Positions 1-9,604 of a DNA stretch of 64,000 nt are shown here, one piece after another. A program made the position numbers and the translations under genes. The first letter of the stretch is position 1. Each line of letters begins with the position of its first letter. Where the stretch lies: NCBI RefSeq assembly GCF_050753345.1, contig NZ_JBLZFX010000022.1, forward strand, positions 7,717 to 71,716. The letters run 5' to 3'. A model generated the notes under the pieces. The model had not been told where the DNA came from and did no database searches. It was given only the letters and a program-made list of their open reading frames with translations. Source of the stretch: Alkalinema pantanalense. GTDB taxonomy: Bacteria; Cyanobacteriota; Cyanobacteriia; Leptolyngbyales; Leptolyngbyaceae.

Positions 1-1655
1 ATTAATTTGCAGAGCTGTTTACTAATGGCTAACCCTAAACCCGTGCCTCCATAATGGCGAGCCGTTGATGCATCGACTTGGCTAAAGGGTTTAAATAAGC
101 GATCGGCTCGATCTCTGGGAATCCCAATCCCTGTATCTTGAATAATGAACAGCAGTTCATAATCCGATGACCTATGAGTTAATTGATTAAGTTGTTGTGA
201 ATGTTGTGATTTCGATTCGTGAAGCTTTTTTGCAGTGATATAGATGCAAACTTCACCAGTGTCAGTGAACTTGATAGCATTATTGAGAATATTGACAAGA
301 ATCTGACGTAAACGATTATGATCACTGAAGATTTGTTGAGGAACCTGCGGGCTTATTAAATAAGCTATCTCTAAGTCTTTCTCGTAAGCTTTGCTACCTA
401 ATAAGTCTAGCGTTTTCTCTAAACAAGTTTGTAAATTAAATGTTTGTGATTCTAATTCTAGGGCTCCAGATTCAATTTTGGAAAAGTCTAGAAAATCATT
501 AATGATTTCGACCAGAGCATGACCACTATTCCGGATAGTGGTGACAAAATCCTGCTGCTGAGTATTTAGGGGAGTATCCAGCAGTAAATCCGTCATACCA
601 ATGACTGCATTCATTGGTGTACGAATTTCATGACTGATCATAGCTAGAAAATTACTCTTGGCATGATTCGCAGCTTCTGCGTCTCGGCGTGCCTTTTCTA
701 AGGCAAAGTTCTTGAGGGTTAATTCTTCCCGTTGTTGAATTTCTTGGTCTAGAAGCTGCTTTAGTTCTTGCTCTGATTGTCTTCTTGGGGTGATGTCTTG
801 GTATTTCCAGAAGTGGCCTTGATATTGCTGATCGACAAAAATTGGAATGTACGATCGCTCCAAAATTCGTCCATCTACTAATTCAACTGCATCAGCTAGA
901 ACCGGCTGCTGCTGGGCAAGGATGGTCTCAATCTTTTGAAAAGTTTGTTCAGGATTGAGAAAAATACTGCGAGATGCTTGCGCCAATTCTGCACAATTTT
1001 GGCCTAAAAGAACTGAAGGGGAAACCGGAATTGCGAAGAGATCACAAAAATCTTGATTCACTAAAATAATTTGCCGATACTCATCTTCTACCAAAACCCC
1101 TGCTTGAAGATTTTCAATTAAAGTGGCTAGCCTAGCCTTGGCCGATTGAAGATGGGACTCTGCCTGCTTCCTTGCTTGAATATCTTCAACTATGCAGAGA
1201 TCGTAAAGTGGTTGTCCCTGGGGGTTACAGACAAGGGAACGGGTAAGGTTGACCCATTGTAGCTTGCCATCTTTGCGAAAATAGCGCTGTTCAGCAGAGA
1301 CTACCTGGGGGATAGGGGCATTGGCTTGGGCATAGGAAGGCACGATCGGGGAAGCGATTGCAGAAGACCGGATGGCTTCTTCTGGCGGAATCAAGTCATG
1401 CCACGATCGAGATAATAATTCCGCCTCTGTATAGCCCAAAATTGCACAAAATTGTGGATTCACTTTGAGAAATCGCCCTGACTGCCCATCGGTCAGCGTA
1501 ATGCCTACCCCAGCTTGCTCAAAGACAGCGCGAAACAGGGTTTCAGGATCAACTCCCGCCAGCAAATTGGACGGGGGGCTGTCTGGTGAATCGGGAACTA
1601 CAAATTGTGAAGGTGAGTTCGTGAGTCGGGGGGCAGGGAGCTTGGCAGGTTCCAT
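1..1655 (-). CDS. PAS-PAS hybrid-type sensor histidine kinase (3' end outside window)
   Basis: Reading the minus strand from the only in-frame ATG downstream of a stop gives about 551 residues that run off the left edge. In order: a Pro/Ser-rich N-terminus, a PAS domain (about 36-166) closing with DIQARKQAE, a second PAS (about 173-290) closing with DITPRRQSE, a short coiled coil, a HisKA domain with the H-box MISHEIRTPMNAVIGM, and a HATPase domain with N-box LVNILNNAIKFT and G-boxes DTGIGIP and GGTGLGLAISKQL. This H-box and G2 sequence is typical of hybrid kinases, so receiver domains probably follow outside the window; that is inference. The STAS gene stops 44 bp upstream of this start, so the two are probably cotranscribed. 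The input signal is unknown; no membrane segment is visible, which suggests a cytosolic sensor. Confidence 0.93.
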   Translation of the reverse strand, partial: MEPAKLPAPRLTNSPSQFVVPDSPDSPPSNLLAGVDPETLFRAVFEQAGVGITLTDGQSGRFLKVNPQFCAILGYTEAELLSRSWHDLIPPEEAIRSSAIASPIVPSYAQANAPIPQVVSAEQRYFRKDGKLQWVNLTRSLVCNPQGQPLYDLCIVEDIQARKQAESHLQSAKARLATLIENLQAGVLVEDEYRQIILVNQDFCDLFAIPVSPSVLLGQNCAELAQASRSIFLNPEQTFQKIETILAQQQPVLADAVELVDGRILERSYIPIFVDQQYQGHFWKYQDITPRRQSEQELKQLLDQEIQQREELTLKNFALEKARRDAEAANHAKSNFLAMISHEIRTPMNAVIGMTDLLLDTPLNTQQQDFVTTIRNSGHALVEIINDFLDFSKIESGALELESQTFNLQTCLEKTLDLLGSKAYEKDLEIAYLISPQVPQQIFSDHNRLRQILVNILNNAIKFTDTGEVCIYITAKKLHESKSQHSQQLNQLTHRSSDYELLFIIQDTGIGIPRDRADRLFKPFSQVDASTARHYGGTGLGLAISKQLCKL

Positions 1656-1699
1656 CGCAATGTTCAAGGCTAGGGGCTAATCTCAACATTTCCAAGGAC

Positions 1700-2023
1700 T
1701 TATTGCCCCATCATGGCTTCCTGGGGACTCACTTCTTGGGGAAAAATTTGAAAAATGCCATCCATCGCGGTGAGTTCTAATAGCATTCTCACTTGATCAT
1801 TGATGGCGCGTAAACCTAGGGTGCCGCCTACCGAGCGGACTTTCTGAAATGCCATGACGAGGGCGCTCAAGCCGGAACTGTCCATCAGTTCAACATCGCG
1901 ACAATCAATCAAAATACAAGGATGACCGTTGTCTACCAATTGGTTGATCTCCTGCCGAAGTTGGTTGCCTTGAATGCTGTCTAGAAGTCCGGTTGGGTAA
2001 ATGACTTGCACTGTCGCGCACAC
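1700..2023 (-). CDS. STAS-domain anti-sigma factor antagonist-like protein
   Basis: A 107-residue single STAS domain protein. The phosphorylatable segment DSSGLSALV follows the beta strand LIDCRDVELM, and NDQVRMLLELTAMDGIF is the usual C-terminal helix. The longest reading frame starts at a GTG at 2095. I prefer the GTG at 2023 because a perfect ribosome binding site (GGAGGT, 2031-2036 on the minus strand) lies 7 nt upstream and the STAS fold then begins at once (CATVQVIYPTGLLDS). Such proteins act in partner switching with serine kinases and PP2C phosphatases; no such partner is in the window. The gene directly precedes the hybrid-type kinase, which suggests a joint signalling role. The cellulose-synthase-like gene lies upstream on the same strand, with a 225-bp gap. 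Confidence 0.9.
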   Translation of the reverse strand: MCATVQVIYPTGLLDSIQGNQLRQEINQLVDNGHPCILIDCRDVELMDSSGLSALVMAFQKVRSVGGTLGLRAINDQVRMLLELTAMDGIFQIFPQEVSPQEAMMGQ

Positions 2024-2248
2024 GATTTTAACCTCCAAAAAGTGAGAAAACTGAAGCTTCGCCCCGATCATTATCCCTGCATCGATCGTTGTCACTGCTC
2101 ATCAATCCCGTTGAAATGGTGATCGGAGAGGATTGAAGCAGCTAGAATCCTGAATGGGGTTTAATATTTTCAATCATTGACGAGCTCTAAGATGGACTGG
2201 CTTAGTGTACCCATAGAACCTTGCCTAATCACAGTGTCGATCAGGCTG

Positions 2249-4237
2249 TTAAACCCTTTGGGGTTGCCAGATAGCAGCTCGAATAATGACCCATAACAGG
2301 GCAAGATTGTAGACTGACCAAGCGATATTTAACCCATACACCCACGGATCTATCGATTGCCCTAAGAGCCATAGTCCTCCCCGCCAGAGAATACCGATTA
2401 CCGTTAGGCAAAAGATTGTCAGTTGAGGAATTACTAGGTTGATGTAAATTCCAGATTGACGTTGTTTAGGGGTGACTTGAAATTTGATGGGACGACGAGT
2501 GATGACGCTCCATACTGCTTGGATGAATAAAGGGAAAAGGGCTACAGCATATTGTTCTGCACGCCAAAGTTCACTGGCGGGTACACCCCAAGCGATCGTG
2601 AGAAACGTGATACGGTTGAGAATAAAAGCAGGTATAAAGTGATCTGCAAAATCTACGCCATAGGAATCGACGGGAATCCATCCTGTAAAGAAATAAACAA
2701 TGGGACAAACTAAGAAGACTAACGTGGCAAATCCAGAGAAGTAACTATACATTGTCTGGAAATACTGAAGTTGCTGCCAGAAGGTCAGTCCAGTCTTCAT
2801 CCAAGGATTTTCCTGAAGCAATACTTGAATAGTGCCTTGAGCCCAGCGTAGCCGTTGCTTCAGCGTAGAACTCAGGTCATCCGGTGCCAGTCCTTTGGCT
2901 AAAACTTCATTGTGGTAAATCGATTGCCACCCGGCTGCATGGAGTCGCATGGCGGTGTTCATATCTTCAGTAATGCTAATACTAGAGACGCCCCCAATCA
3001 AATCAAATTCATCTAAGCGACTTGCGTCTTTTTCGTAGGCTTTAGAGAAGTATTTTAATCCTGTATTGACTAATGCTTCCCGTCGTAGAATGGCATTCGT
3101 CCCGGTGTAAAAGGCTGCGTTAAACCCATCTTTGCCCTGTTGAATCGGGCCATAAAACAGGTGGGCACGGTGACCAAAGGGATCTCCCTTGGGTAAGTTG
3201 TAGAAATCTTGGGGCGTTTGGACGATCGCAATGCGATTGTTCTCATATTTCCCAGTGGTTGGGTTATAGGTGAAAAAATAAGGGAGAACGTGCTTGACAA
3301 TGTTGCGATCGGGGATGTGATCGGCATCGAGCGTAAGAATTAAATCGCCCGTAGTGCCGCCTGCAAACAATGCATAGTTAATATTTCCTGCCTTGGCGTG
3401 GTGGGGCCGCCCCGTGGGCTTGGGTCGAGCAATGTAGAGACAACGGGGCAGGCTGGATAGGGCCTGATTTTGTCGTGCGATCGCCTGCTTCAGTCGCTTT
3501 TCTTCTGCAAGGATTTGGTCGTTGATGCTCCGGTGTTGGCCATTTTGAAAAGTAAATAATTTTTGGAGCACTTGCAAAAACCGCAAAGGGCGATCTCTAT
3601 CTGGCAGTTCCAGAGAGGTGGGGAGATTTTCAAGAAAAGCCTCCGCTGCTTGAGCTTCTGGGGCAAGTTGGGTGAGACGATCGAGCTGAGCTTGGAGTTG
3701 AGCTTGTTCCCCTTGGATCTGTTCGGCGGCGGTGACCAATTCGGGCGAGGCCAAATCCTCTACACACCGCTGCTCCACCATCGCTTTCATGTCCGACGAA
3801 TTCCCATCATCAAGAACATATACTCGCAATTTAGTCGCTGGATAATCAATTTGCAAAGCGGCTTCTAGGGTCGCTTGAACCAGTTCAACGGGTTCGCTAT
3901 AGCAAGTGATAAAGACATCAACCGTGGGGAGATCCTTAGCGGGGAAAGCTGGAATGAGGGCGTCCAAGGGTTTGATCTGTCGTTCGAGTGGTCGCCATAG
4001 TCCCAGAATAAACATCGAACCATTAATGTAGCTGTAAATCTCTGCTAATAACAACGGAATTGACAGCCAAAGAACATTGAAATTGATGGAATTGTGAAGT
4101 CTCCATTTTAGATACCACATTCCGATTATCAAGTTGATGATGGCAAAGTAGCGAAACAAAAGGGTATTTCGTCGCAGCCGCGATCGTTGATTTTTGAAGC
4201 GAGGAAAACTTGAATTTGTTTCGTTAGCTGGCATCAT
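2249..4237 (-). CDS. Cellulose-synthase-like GT2 membrane glycosyltransferase, no PilZ domain
   Basis: 662 residues. Two N-terminal membrane spans (about 28-45 and 55-80) precede a cytosolic GT2 domain with the processive-synthase motifs: DDG (143-145), DADH (304-307), FYTGTNAILRR (376-386), TED (423-425) and QRLRW (461-465). C-terminal spans lie at about 500-520, 540-555, 562-580, 597-615 and 633-655. These motifs are those of bacterial BcsA/CesA enzymes, which polymerise UDP-sugars and extrude the chain. Two features differ from BcsA: there is no C-terminal PilZ domain, so no visible c-di-GMP control, and about 108 residues of Gln/Leu/Ala-rich, probably coiled-coil sequence (155-262) are inserted between the first Asp motif and the KAGNINYAL segment. 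The product could be cellulose or another beta-glucan. Neighbouring DUF3131 genes on the same strand suggest a polysaccharide locus. Start ATG 4237, with another ATG one codon later. Confidence 0.9.
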   Translation of the reverse strand: MMPANETNSSFPRFKNQRSRLRRNTLLFRYFAIINLIIGMWYLKWRLHNSINFNVLWLSIPLLLAEIYSYINGSMFILGLWRPLERQIKPLDALIPAFPAKDLPTVDVFITCYSEPVELVQATLEAALQIDYPATKLRVYVLDDGNSSDMKAMVEQRCVEDLASPELVTAAEQIQGEQAQLQAQLDRLTQLAPEAQAAEAFLENLPTSLELPDRDRPLRFLQVLQKLFTFQNGQHRSINDQILAEEKRLKQAIARQNQALSSLPRCLYIARPKPTGRPHHAKAGNINYALFAGGTTGDLILTLDADHIPDRNIVKHVLPYFFTYNPTTGKYENNRIAIVQTPQDFYNLPKGDPFGHRAHLFYGPIQQGKDGFNAAFYTGTNAILRREALVNTGLKYFSKAYEKDASRLDEFDLIGGVSSISITEDMNTAMRLHAAGWQSIYHNEVLAKGLAPDDLSSTLKQRLRWAQGTIQVLLQENPWMKTGLTFWQQLQYFQTMYSYFSGFATLVFLVCPIVYFFTGWIPVDSYGVDFADHFIPAFILNRITFLTIAWGVPASELWRAEQYAVALFPLFIQAVWSVITRRPIKFQVTPKQRQSGIYINLVIPQLTIFCLTVIGILWRGGLWLLGQSIDPWVYGLNIAWSVYNLALLWVIIRAAIWQPQRV

Positions 4238-4373
4238 AACCTAGGTCACCCAAGGGAAGTGGGGGAATCGAATAACAAACGATGGAAGATGTGAGTTGCA
4301 TTTACTAATTCATCACGCTTGCAAATTCATCACGGTTACTAACTTGTTGCGTTGAATGACTAGCAGCATAGAC

Positions 4374-7190
4374 TCACGGACTAGACTGCTTCACGCTGGT
4401 AGGTGGGGACGAAATCCAATAGGTGTTCTCTCCATTGCGGAACAATTGGATGGTGGGCTTGTCGTAGGTGGGTAATCCGCGCCCCATGTCTTCTTCATGA
4501 TGGGTTTGCCACCAAGGTGTTTTGAGATTGAGGGATGTGTTGAGAAGAGGTGTTGACCCGGTTGCTTGATAAAGCAATGCAGCCAAAATTAGACTGTTGG
4601 TACTACTGCTAAAGGCATGGGCTGCTTTGCCTGTTTTTTCGTAGAAGCCTTCGTAGTAGCCCAATAGGGGACTATATAGATCTAATACACTTTCCCGCAG
4701 TTCTCGAAGAACAGGTTCTTGGGGCCAGAGTGCATCGTAGGCAAAGGCCGCAGCAGTATTGACTAATCGTTGATTGGGAATGGAATTTCCGGCGTCATCC
4801 AGGGTTTCCCAGGCATTGCCTTTTCCCACTAGGGTGTTGTGAATGATGTAGGGCGATCGCTCAATTAAGGCAGTTCCAGAGGTGGTCAACTTTCCGGTGC
4901 GTTGATAGTGTTTGATTTGTGCGGTCATCATTGGTGCGACCAACGATCGCATTTTAGGATCGAATCCCAATTCCAGTCCATAGAACAGAAAGGCGTTGTG
5001 CAGGGTAACCGTGTCGGAAGCCAATGCTTCCTTGGAGCGCACTCTCGTGATGGGAATGGATTCCCCTTCCACTGAGGTTGTTCGATATTGCTCGCCAATT
5101 TCCGAACGATTGACATCAAAGCCCCAGAGTTGGAAACCTCGGGCAGCGTATTCTTCGTAGCCAAATCGAGTTTCTGGCGTAATGCGAGGGGCGGCTTGGC
5201 CGTTACTACGCTGGGTGGTTTTAGCACTGTAGAGGGCACCATTTCGCACAATGCGTAAATAGGACCAATCGAGGGGAATGGCATCCACTGCTGCGGCATA
5301 TTCCGGATGACAGGTTTTCAGGATGGACAAGCTGGTGAGAAAACGACCGATGTCGATCGCCGACCAACCAATGCCGTCCGCAGTGGGGTTATTGCCATAG
5401 TCCACAGGTTTGAGGGTGCGGGTGTTGTAGCCCCGATGGGGCAGTTCTCCGGTGAACAAGGGCAGTTGGGCCACCGTTCCCAGTAAATTTCGCACCCGTT
5501 GATCAAACTTTTGGGGCGAGATGAGGTCTAGTGATCGGGCGGTATGTAAGGCCACAACATAGTCTCCCAATCCCCAGAGGGTTGCTGCTTTTACATCACT
5601 GCGATCGTTGACCAATCCGCTGGGTTCCGTTTGGGCTTCAAAGTAGCGCCATGCTGCCTCCGCATAGCGGCGCTTGGGAACCGTCAGCGGGGTTTTGGGC
5701 AGGCTGCATTGGGACGGTTGGGGATCGCCTACGGGCGGAATCGGCGTGGCGATCGCAACGGTTTCGGAAGGATTAGCGATCGAGGTATTAGGAGGGGTGG
5801 GCGCAGCGGGAGCGGAGGTTGCTGGACTGGAAACCGGATTTGAGTTGCTTGTTGAGACCGCTGGGGGCTGGGTTCCGGAATTCCCCGCACCCGTAGGAAT
5901 CAAGGGACGATTACCTCGCGCTTTGTAATAGAGAATTTCTAGAATTAAGCCATTGGTGTTCCCCGTTAAGGCTTTGTTGGGCTGCTTGGTTTCTTCATAC
6001 AAACCCGCGTAAAACCCATCCTTCTCTGGCCCGTAGAGCATTTTGACAGCATTTAGCAACTGTTGCCCATACCCACTCTCGGGATAGAGATAGCGCCACC
6101 CAAAGGCTGCTTTGGTGCTGATGCTACGCAGTTGGGGATAGGGTTGGTTGGTTTCGGTAATCGTAGCCCAGGGTTGGCCGTTGGCGTAGACCGTGTTGTA
6201 TAGGAAGTAGGGGGGGCCATCGATGTTATCTTCTGTGACGGCGGTCAGTTGTCCGGTTTGTTGGAAGCGACGTTCTTGGACTTGAAAGACCCGTGATGCG
6301 TAGTCCGCCATTTCTCGGTCAAAGCCAAACTCAATGCCATCGAGAATGTAGGATTCGCTAACGATATAGTTATTGGCATTGGTACTCTGAAAATCCCGTT
6401 CATCCACTGGAATTTTAATCCCGTAGATATCCACTAACTTAAACGGCTCAAACGCTAACGCCTTAGGGGCTTGGTATCCCCACAGTTGATAGCCCCGCAC
6501 TGCATATTCTTCGTAGCCCAAGCGCCCTTCCTGTACCAGCAGAGTTTTGCCTTGAGGGTCGATCATTGCACCGTAGAGTTGTCCCTCTTTGACCGATCGA
6601 TCAATTTGCCATCGATCCAGCACACCTTTAATCCAATCGTTATATTGCGGATGACAAGTGCGAATTACGTGAAACGCAGCCAGCATCCGTCCAATATCTA
6701 AGGCAGACCAACCAATCCCCCGATCAGTGGGTTCATTGTTGTAATTCACCATTTTGCCGTTGGCTGCATGGTAGGTCTTATTGGGCAGAATGCCTTCAAA
6801 TAATTGGAGTTTTCCAATACCATTTAAGAATGCATTGAGCTTATTATCGAATTCTGCTTGATCAATTAAGTTGAGCCAGCGGGCAGAGTTAAGTGCCATC
6901 AAATAGTTGCCCATATCCCACAGAGAGCCAGAGGGGTAACCTCCAACGGAGTTTGTAAAGCCTGTGCTGGGCTGGTAGTTTTTGACGAAATACTGCCATG
7001 CAATTCGTGATTGCTCCTGTTCTTCTGGTGTGAGGGGATTGCGAATTTGCTCGCAGGCTAAATTGGCAGGGGCTGGCTGGGCTAACAGATGGACTGGGCT
7101 GATTCCTGACAGCAAGCTTTGTAAAATTAATCCCACTAAAAAAGCTGCCGTGCAACGAATCCATCTGGGATAGTGCTTAATTGATCTCAT
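4374..7190 (-). CDS. Secreted protein with two DUF3131 domains
   Basis: 938 residues from the ATG at 7190, which places a signal peptide (SIKHYPRWIR basic part, then a hydrophobic stretch ending near LLAQPAPA) at the N-terminus; a longer frame reaches 7244 without adding a recognisable element. Two homologous halves (about 45-430 and 495-880) are joined by a Pro/Ser/Thr-rich linker. Each half carries the same landmarks: SLWDMGNYLMAL or TLWGLGDYVVAL, GIGWSALDIGR or GIGWSAIDIGR, GYEEYAVRGYQLWGY or GYEEYAARGFQLWGF, and a closing NGLILE or NSLILA. This is the DUF3131 family, which resembles glucoamylase-like alpha/alpha toroid proteins; activity is not established. It ends 136 bp before the GT2 gene, so a role in processing or binding that enzyme's glycan is a reasonable inference. 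A single-domain relative lies upstream. Confidence 0.85.
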   Translation of the reverse strand: MRSIKHYPRWIRCTAAFLVGLILQSLLSGISPVHLLAQPAPANLACEQIRNPLTPEEQEQSRIAWQYFVKNYQPSTGFTNSVGGYPSGSLWDMGNYLMALNSARWLNLIDQAEFDNKLNAFLNGIGKLQLFEGILPNKTYHAANGKMVNYNNEPTDRGIGWSALDIGRMLAAFHVIRTCHPQYNDWIKGVLDRWQIDRSVKEGQLYGAMIDPQGKTLLVQEGRLGYEEYAVRGYQLWGYQAPKALAFEPFKLVDIYGIKIPVDERDFQSTNANNYIVSESYILDGIEFGFDREMADYASRVFQVQERRFQQTGQLTAVTEDNIDGPPYFLYNTVYANGQPWATITETNQPYPQLRSISTKAAFGWRYLYPESGYGQQLLNAVKMLYGPEKDGFYAGLYEETKQPNKALTGNTNGLILEILYYKARGNRPLIPTGAGNSGTQPPAVSTSNSNPVSSPATSAPAAPTPPNTSIANPSETVAIATPIPPVGDPQPSQCSLPKTPLTVPKRRYAEAAWRYFEAQTEPSGLVNDRSDVKAATLWGLGDYVVALHTARSLDLISPQKFDQRVRNLLGTVAQLPLFTGELPHRGYNTRTLKPVDYGNNPTADGIGWSAIDIGRFLTSLSILKTCHPEYAAAVDAIPLDWSYLRIVRNGALYSAKTTQRSNGQAAPRITPETRFGYEEYAARGFQLWGFDVNRSEIGEQYRTTSVEGESIPITRVRSKEALASDTVTLHNAFLFYGLELGFDPKMRSLVAPMMTAQIKHYQRTGKLTTSGTALIERSPYIIHNTLVGKGNAWETLDDAGNSIPNQRLVNTAAAFAYDALWPQEPVLRELRESVLDLYSPLLGYYEGFYEKTGKAAHAFSSSTNSLILAALLYQATGSTPLLNTSLNLKTPWWQTHHEEDMGRGLPTYDKPTIQLFRNGENTYWISSPPTSVKQSSP

Positions 7191-7608
7191 AGAATTCAAC
7201 TGTATAACTGCAACATTAGAAAACGGGACTACCGAAACGCACAAAGCCTCTCAAGCTTGTTACTTGCAAGAAATCATAATTTAAAAGAAGGTTGAGTAAT
7301 TTTAAGGGGATTTAGTGTGAAAGATTGGGGATGATTCAGTTACGTTCATCGGGGTAGGAACGCTTTGTGGTGGAGCAATGCTGGTTTGGAATAGCACGCT
7401 TGACGCAGATGCAGTTCTTGGGGAGTGGCTATAAGGCCATATCGAGAGCATGATGACTGAAAATACGCTAAAAGGGATAAAATCAAGTCATAGAGAGGGA
7501 TGTAACATCTTTTCTAAATTGCGAAGATTAGGTCTGTCTTCTACGCATGGGTTCACCACATCATGGGTTCACATCATGGGTTCACACGGTGAGGCTAGGG
7601 AAGGCAAG
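7191..7608. other. Intergenic region between the two DUF3131 genes
   Basis: 418 bp with no convincing gene. A small plus-strand frame starting at 7450 runs into the end of the neighbouring gene and has no family signature. The notable content is three copies of CATGGGTTCAC (7546-7556, 7562-7572, 7575-7585) just past the stop of the upstream DUF3131 gene. The region should hold the promoter of the downstream two-domain gene, but I could not pick one with confidence. Confidence 0.6.
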
Positions 7609-9111
7609 CTAGGGGGCTATTGTGGATGGACCAGTAGGAAGCGATTCCTCAGATCTAGGTACGTTTACTTGTGCCCACTGAATCAAGGGTTGGCCAACTT
7701 GTTGGTACAGCAAGCTCTCTAAAATGACGCCATTGTTATTGGCGGTTAACGCCTTGTTAGGACTATTGAGGGATTCATAAAAGCCGTTGTACCAACCTTT
7801 GTCTGCTTTTAACTGCGTTTGGACAAACTGGGATAGTTTCTCAGTGTAAGGGGTGTTATACAGCACATGCCATCCGATCGCTGCCTTTGCACTGAGGAAG
7901 CGTAAATCTGGTCGTGAAGTCCGGGTATCGGTAATCGTGCCCCAGGGTTGACCATTGACAAAGAGCGTGTTGTAGACAAAATAGGGAGCCCGATCGAGGT
8001 TATCTTCAGTCACTGCTGTGAGTTGATTGGTGGCCTGGTAGCGCGATTCTTGGGCAGCGAGAATGCGATCGGCGTAGGCTTTAGGCAACGACTGAAATCC
8101 AGTTTCAATACCATCTAAAATATAGGGCTCACTCAACACATAGTTATTAGCTCCTGAGGTTGCATGATCCCGTTTATCGTAGGGGACACCTTGGTTATAG
8201 AGATTGACGAAAGCGGTGTTTGATCTCGTTTCTAGGGCTTTTTCAACATTGAGTCCCCAGAGTTTTAAGCCAAAGGCAGCATAATTTTCATAGCCTAAAC
8301 GGCCTTCCTGATGGTACTGTTCTTTGCCATTGATCACACTGGTACCAAACATTTGGCCCTGTTGAGTTAACCGTTGAACGTTCCAGGAATTGCGAATTGC
8401 AGTGACTTGGGGCTGAAATTTTGGATAGCGTGACCCCACAATTTGTAGCCAAATCACCATGCGGCCCAGATCGATCGCCGACCAGCCAATTTCTTCCGGC
8501 TTATCTAACTTGCCGTAGTTAACCGGAATCAACGTTTTAGCGTTATAGACCTTGTTGGGTAGTTCCTTGCGATAGAGGGGCAGCTTGGCCAGTGTGGTCA
8601 GCATTCGATCGAGTTTTTGCTCGAATTCTGCGGTTGGGATAATCCTTAATTCTTTTGCACTAACCAGCGCGGCCAGAGCGGCGGCCTGATCCCACAGCGT
8701 AACGGACGCAAAGTCATTGACAGAGTTAACTAACCCTGTGGTCTCATTCCAGTTATGGCGGAAATATTCCCATGCGTGGCGAGCGATCGCCTGTTCGGTT
8801 GCAGTTAAGGGGCGTGCAGCAACGGGTACAGCGGTTAGCTTGATAGGCAATTGTTGCGCCAAAGGAACAGGTGTTCCTTCCCATTGAACAGCTTGAGCAT
8901 CCAATTTGGCTAAGCGTTTTGCCTGGGAGTTGAGCATCTCCGACTGCTGACTATTGAGGGATTCTGTTGCGTTCTTATTACTAGTGTTAGGATTCGGAAA
9001 TTTTGTTGCAAGGGTCTCAATCCCGAAAATCAGTGCGATCGCGGTCGCAATTCCACTGACGATCGTAAATGCAACTCTGCCCCGAGGTGGTGGCTCAAAA
9101 TCTGGATTCAT
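7609..9111 (-). CDS. Membrane-anchored single DUF3131-domain protein
   Basis: 500 residues. An N-terminal signal anchor (VAFTIVSGIATAIALIFGI, about 13-31) is followed by a Gln/Asn/Ser-rich spacer and one DUF3131 domain (about 100-475) with VTLWDQAAALAAL, EIGWSAIDLGRM, GYENYAAFGLKLWGL and NGVILESLLYQ, the same landmarks as the two-domain neighbour. The hydrophobic segment lacks a clear cleavage site, so the protein is probably tethered to the inner membrane and faces the periplasm. It is on the same strand as the two-domain gene but 418 bp upstream of it, so a separate promoter is likely. Its own upstream region holds the 109-bp tandem duplication. Enzymatic activity is unproven; glycan trimming or binding is inference from the family and from the nearby GT2. 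Confidence 0.85.
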   Translation of the reverse strand: MNPDFEPPPRGRVAFTIVSGIATAIALIFGIETLATKFPNPNTSNKNATESLNSQQSEMLNSQAKRLAKLDAQAVQWEGTPVPLAQQLPIKLTAVPVAARPLTATEQAIARHAWEYFRHNWNETTGLVNSVNDFASVTLWDQAAALAALVSAKELRIIPTAEFEQKLDRMLTTLAKLPLYRKELPNKVYNAKTLIPVNYGKLDKPEEIGWSAIDLGRMVIWLQIVGSRYPKFQPQVTAIRNSWNVQRLTQQGQMFGTSVINGKEQYHQEGRLGYENYAAFGLKLWGLNVEKALETRSNTAFVNLYNQGVPYDKRDHATSGANNYVLSEPYILDGIETGFQSLPKAYADRILAAQESRYQATNQLTAVTEDNLDRAPYFVYNTLFVNGQPWGTITDTRTSRPDLRFLSAKAAIGWHVLYNTPYTEKLSQFVQTQLKADKGWYNGFYESLNSPNKALTANNNGVILESLLYQQVGQPLIQWAQVNVPRSEESLPTGPSTIAP

Positions 9112-9205
9112 AATCTGAGAGGTAAATGCCTAACGAATGATGAGCAATTTCTAATCAACCAAACGGACAGAACTTTTAAAATTCTTAACTATAGATTGCC
9201 CAAAC

Positions 9206-9423
9206 AATGAAGTAAATCAAAACCCATCCGAGTTATTTGGGAGAACTTTTTGCAAGCAATTGCTTGCAATCTGTGACTCTAAGAAGACTCAATTGCGTTG
9301 ATTTGCGTAAATATAATGAAGTAAATCAAAACCCATCCGGGTTATTTGGGAGAAATTTTTGCAAGCAATTGCTTGCAATCTGTGACTCTAAGAAGACTCA
9401 ATTGCGTTGATTTGCGTAAATAT
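9206..9423. repeat. 109-bp tandem duplication with internal 20-bp palindrome
   Basis: Two head-to-tail copies, 9206-9314 and 9315-9423, differ at only two positions that I can see (CCGAGTT versus CCGGGTT, and GAGAACTTT versus GAGAAATTT). Each contains the perfect 20-bp palindrome TTGCAAGCAATTGCTTGCAA (9250-9269 and 9359-9378). The duplication lies 95 bp or more upstream of the single DUF3131 gene and downstream of the beta-barrel gene. The palindrome could bind a dimeric regulator or form a hairpin. The remaining part of this 493-bp intergenic region (9112-9604) shows no gene. Confidence 0.95.
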
Positions 9424-9604
9424 ACGGTTTTGAAATTTCGATACATCAATCATTGGGCTTCACGATGAATTTTTTAAAAGTATAAAGGTAACGTTTATGC
9501 AATAAATGTCTACTTAAATAAATCATTCCAGGTGGAAAGGATGGGTAAGAAATTGGCATGGGGTGGCTTATCCAGCCAGAGAAATTGAATACTAGTTGTC
9601 ATGC

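Noticed and set aside
7450..7722. 90-codon plus-strand open frame
   Set aside because: It overlaps the end of the DUF3131 gene, has no ribosome site or family features, and spans the CATGGGTTCAC repeats.
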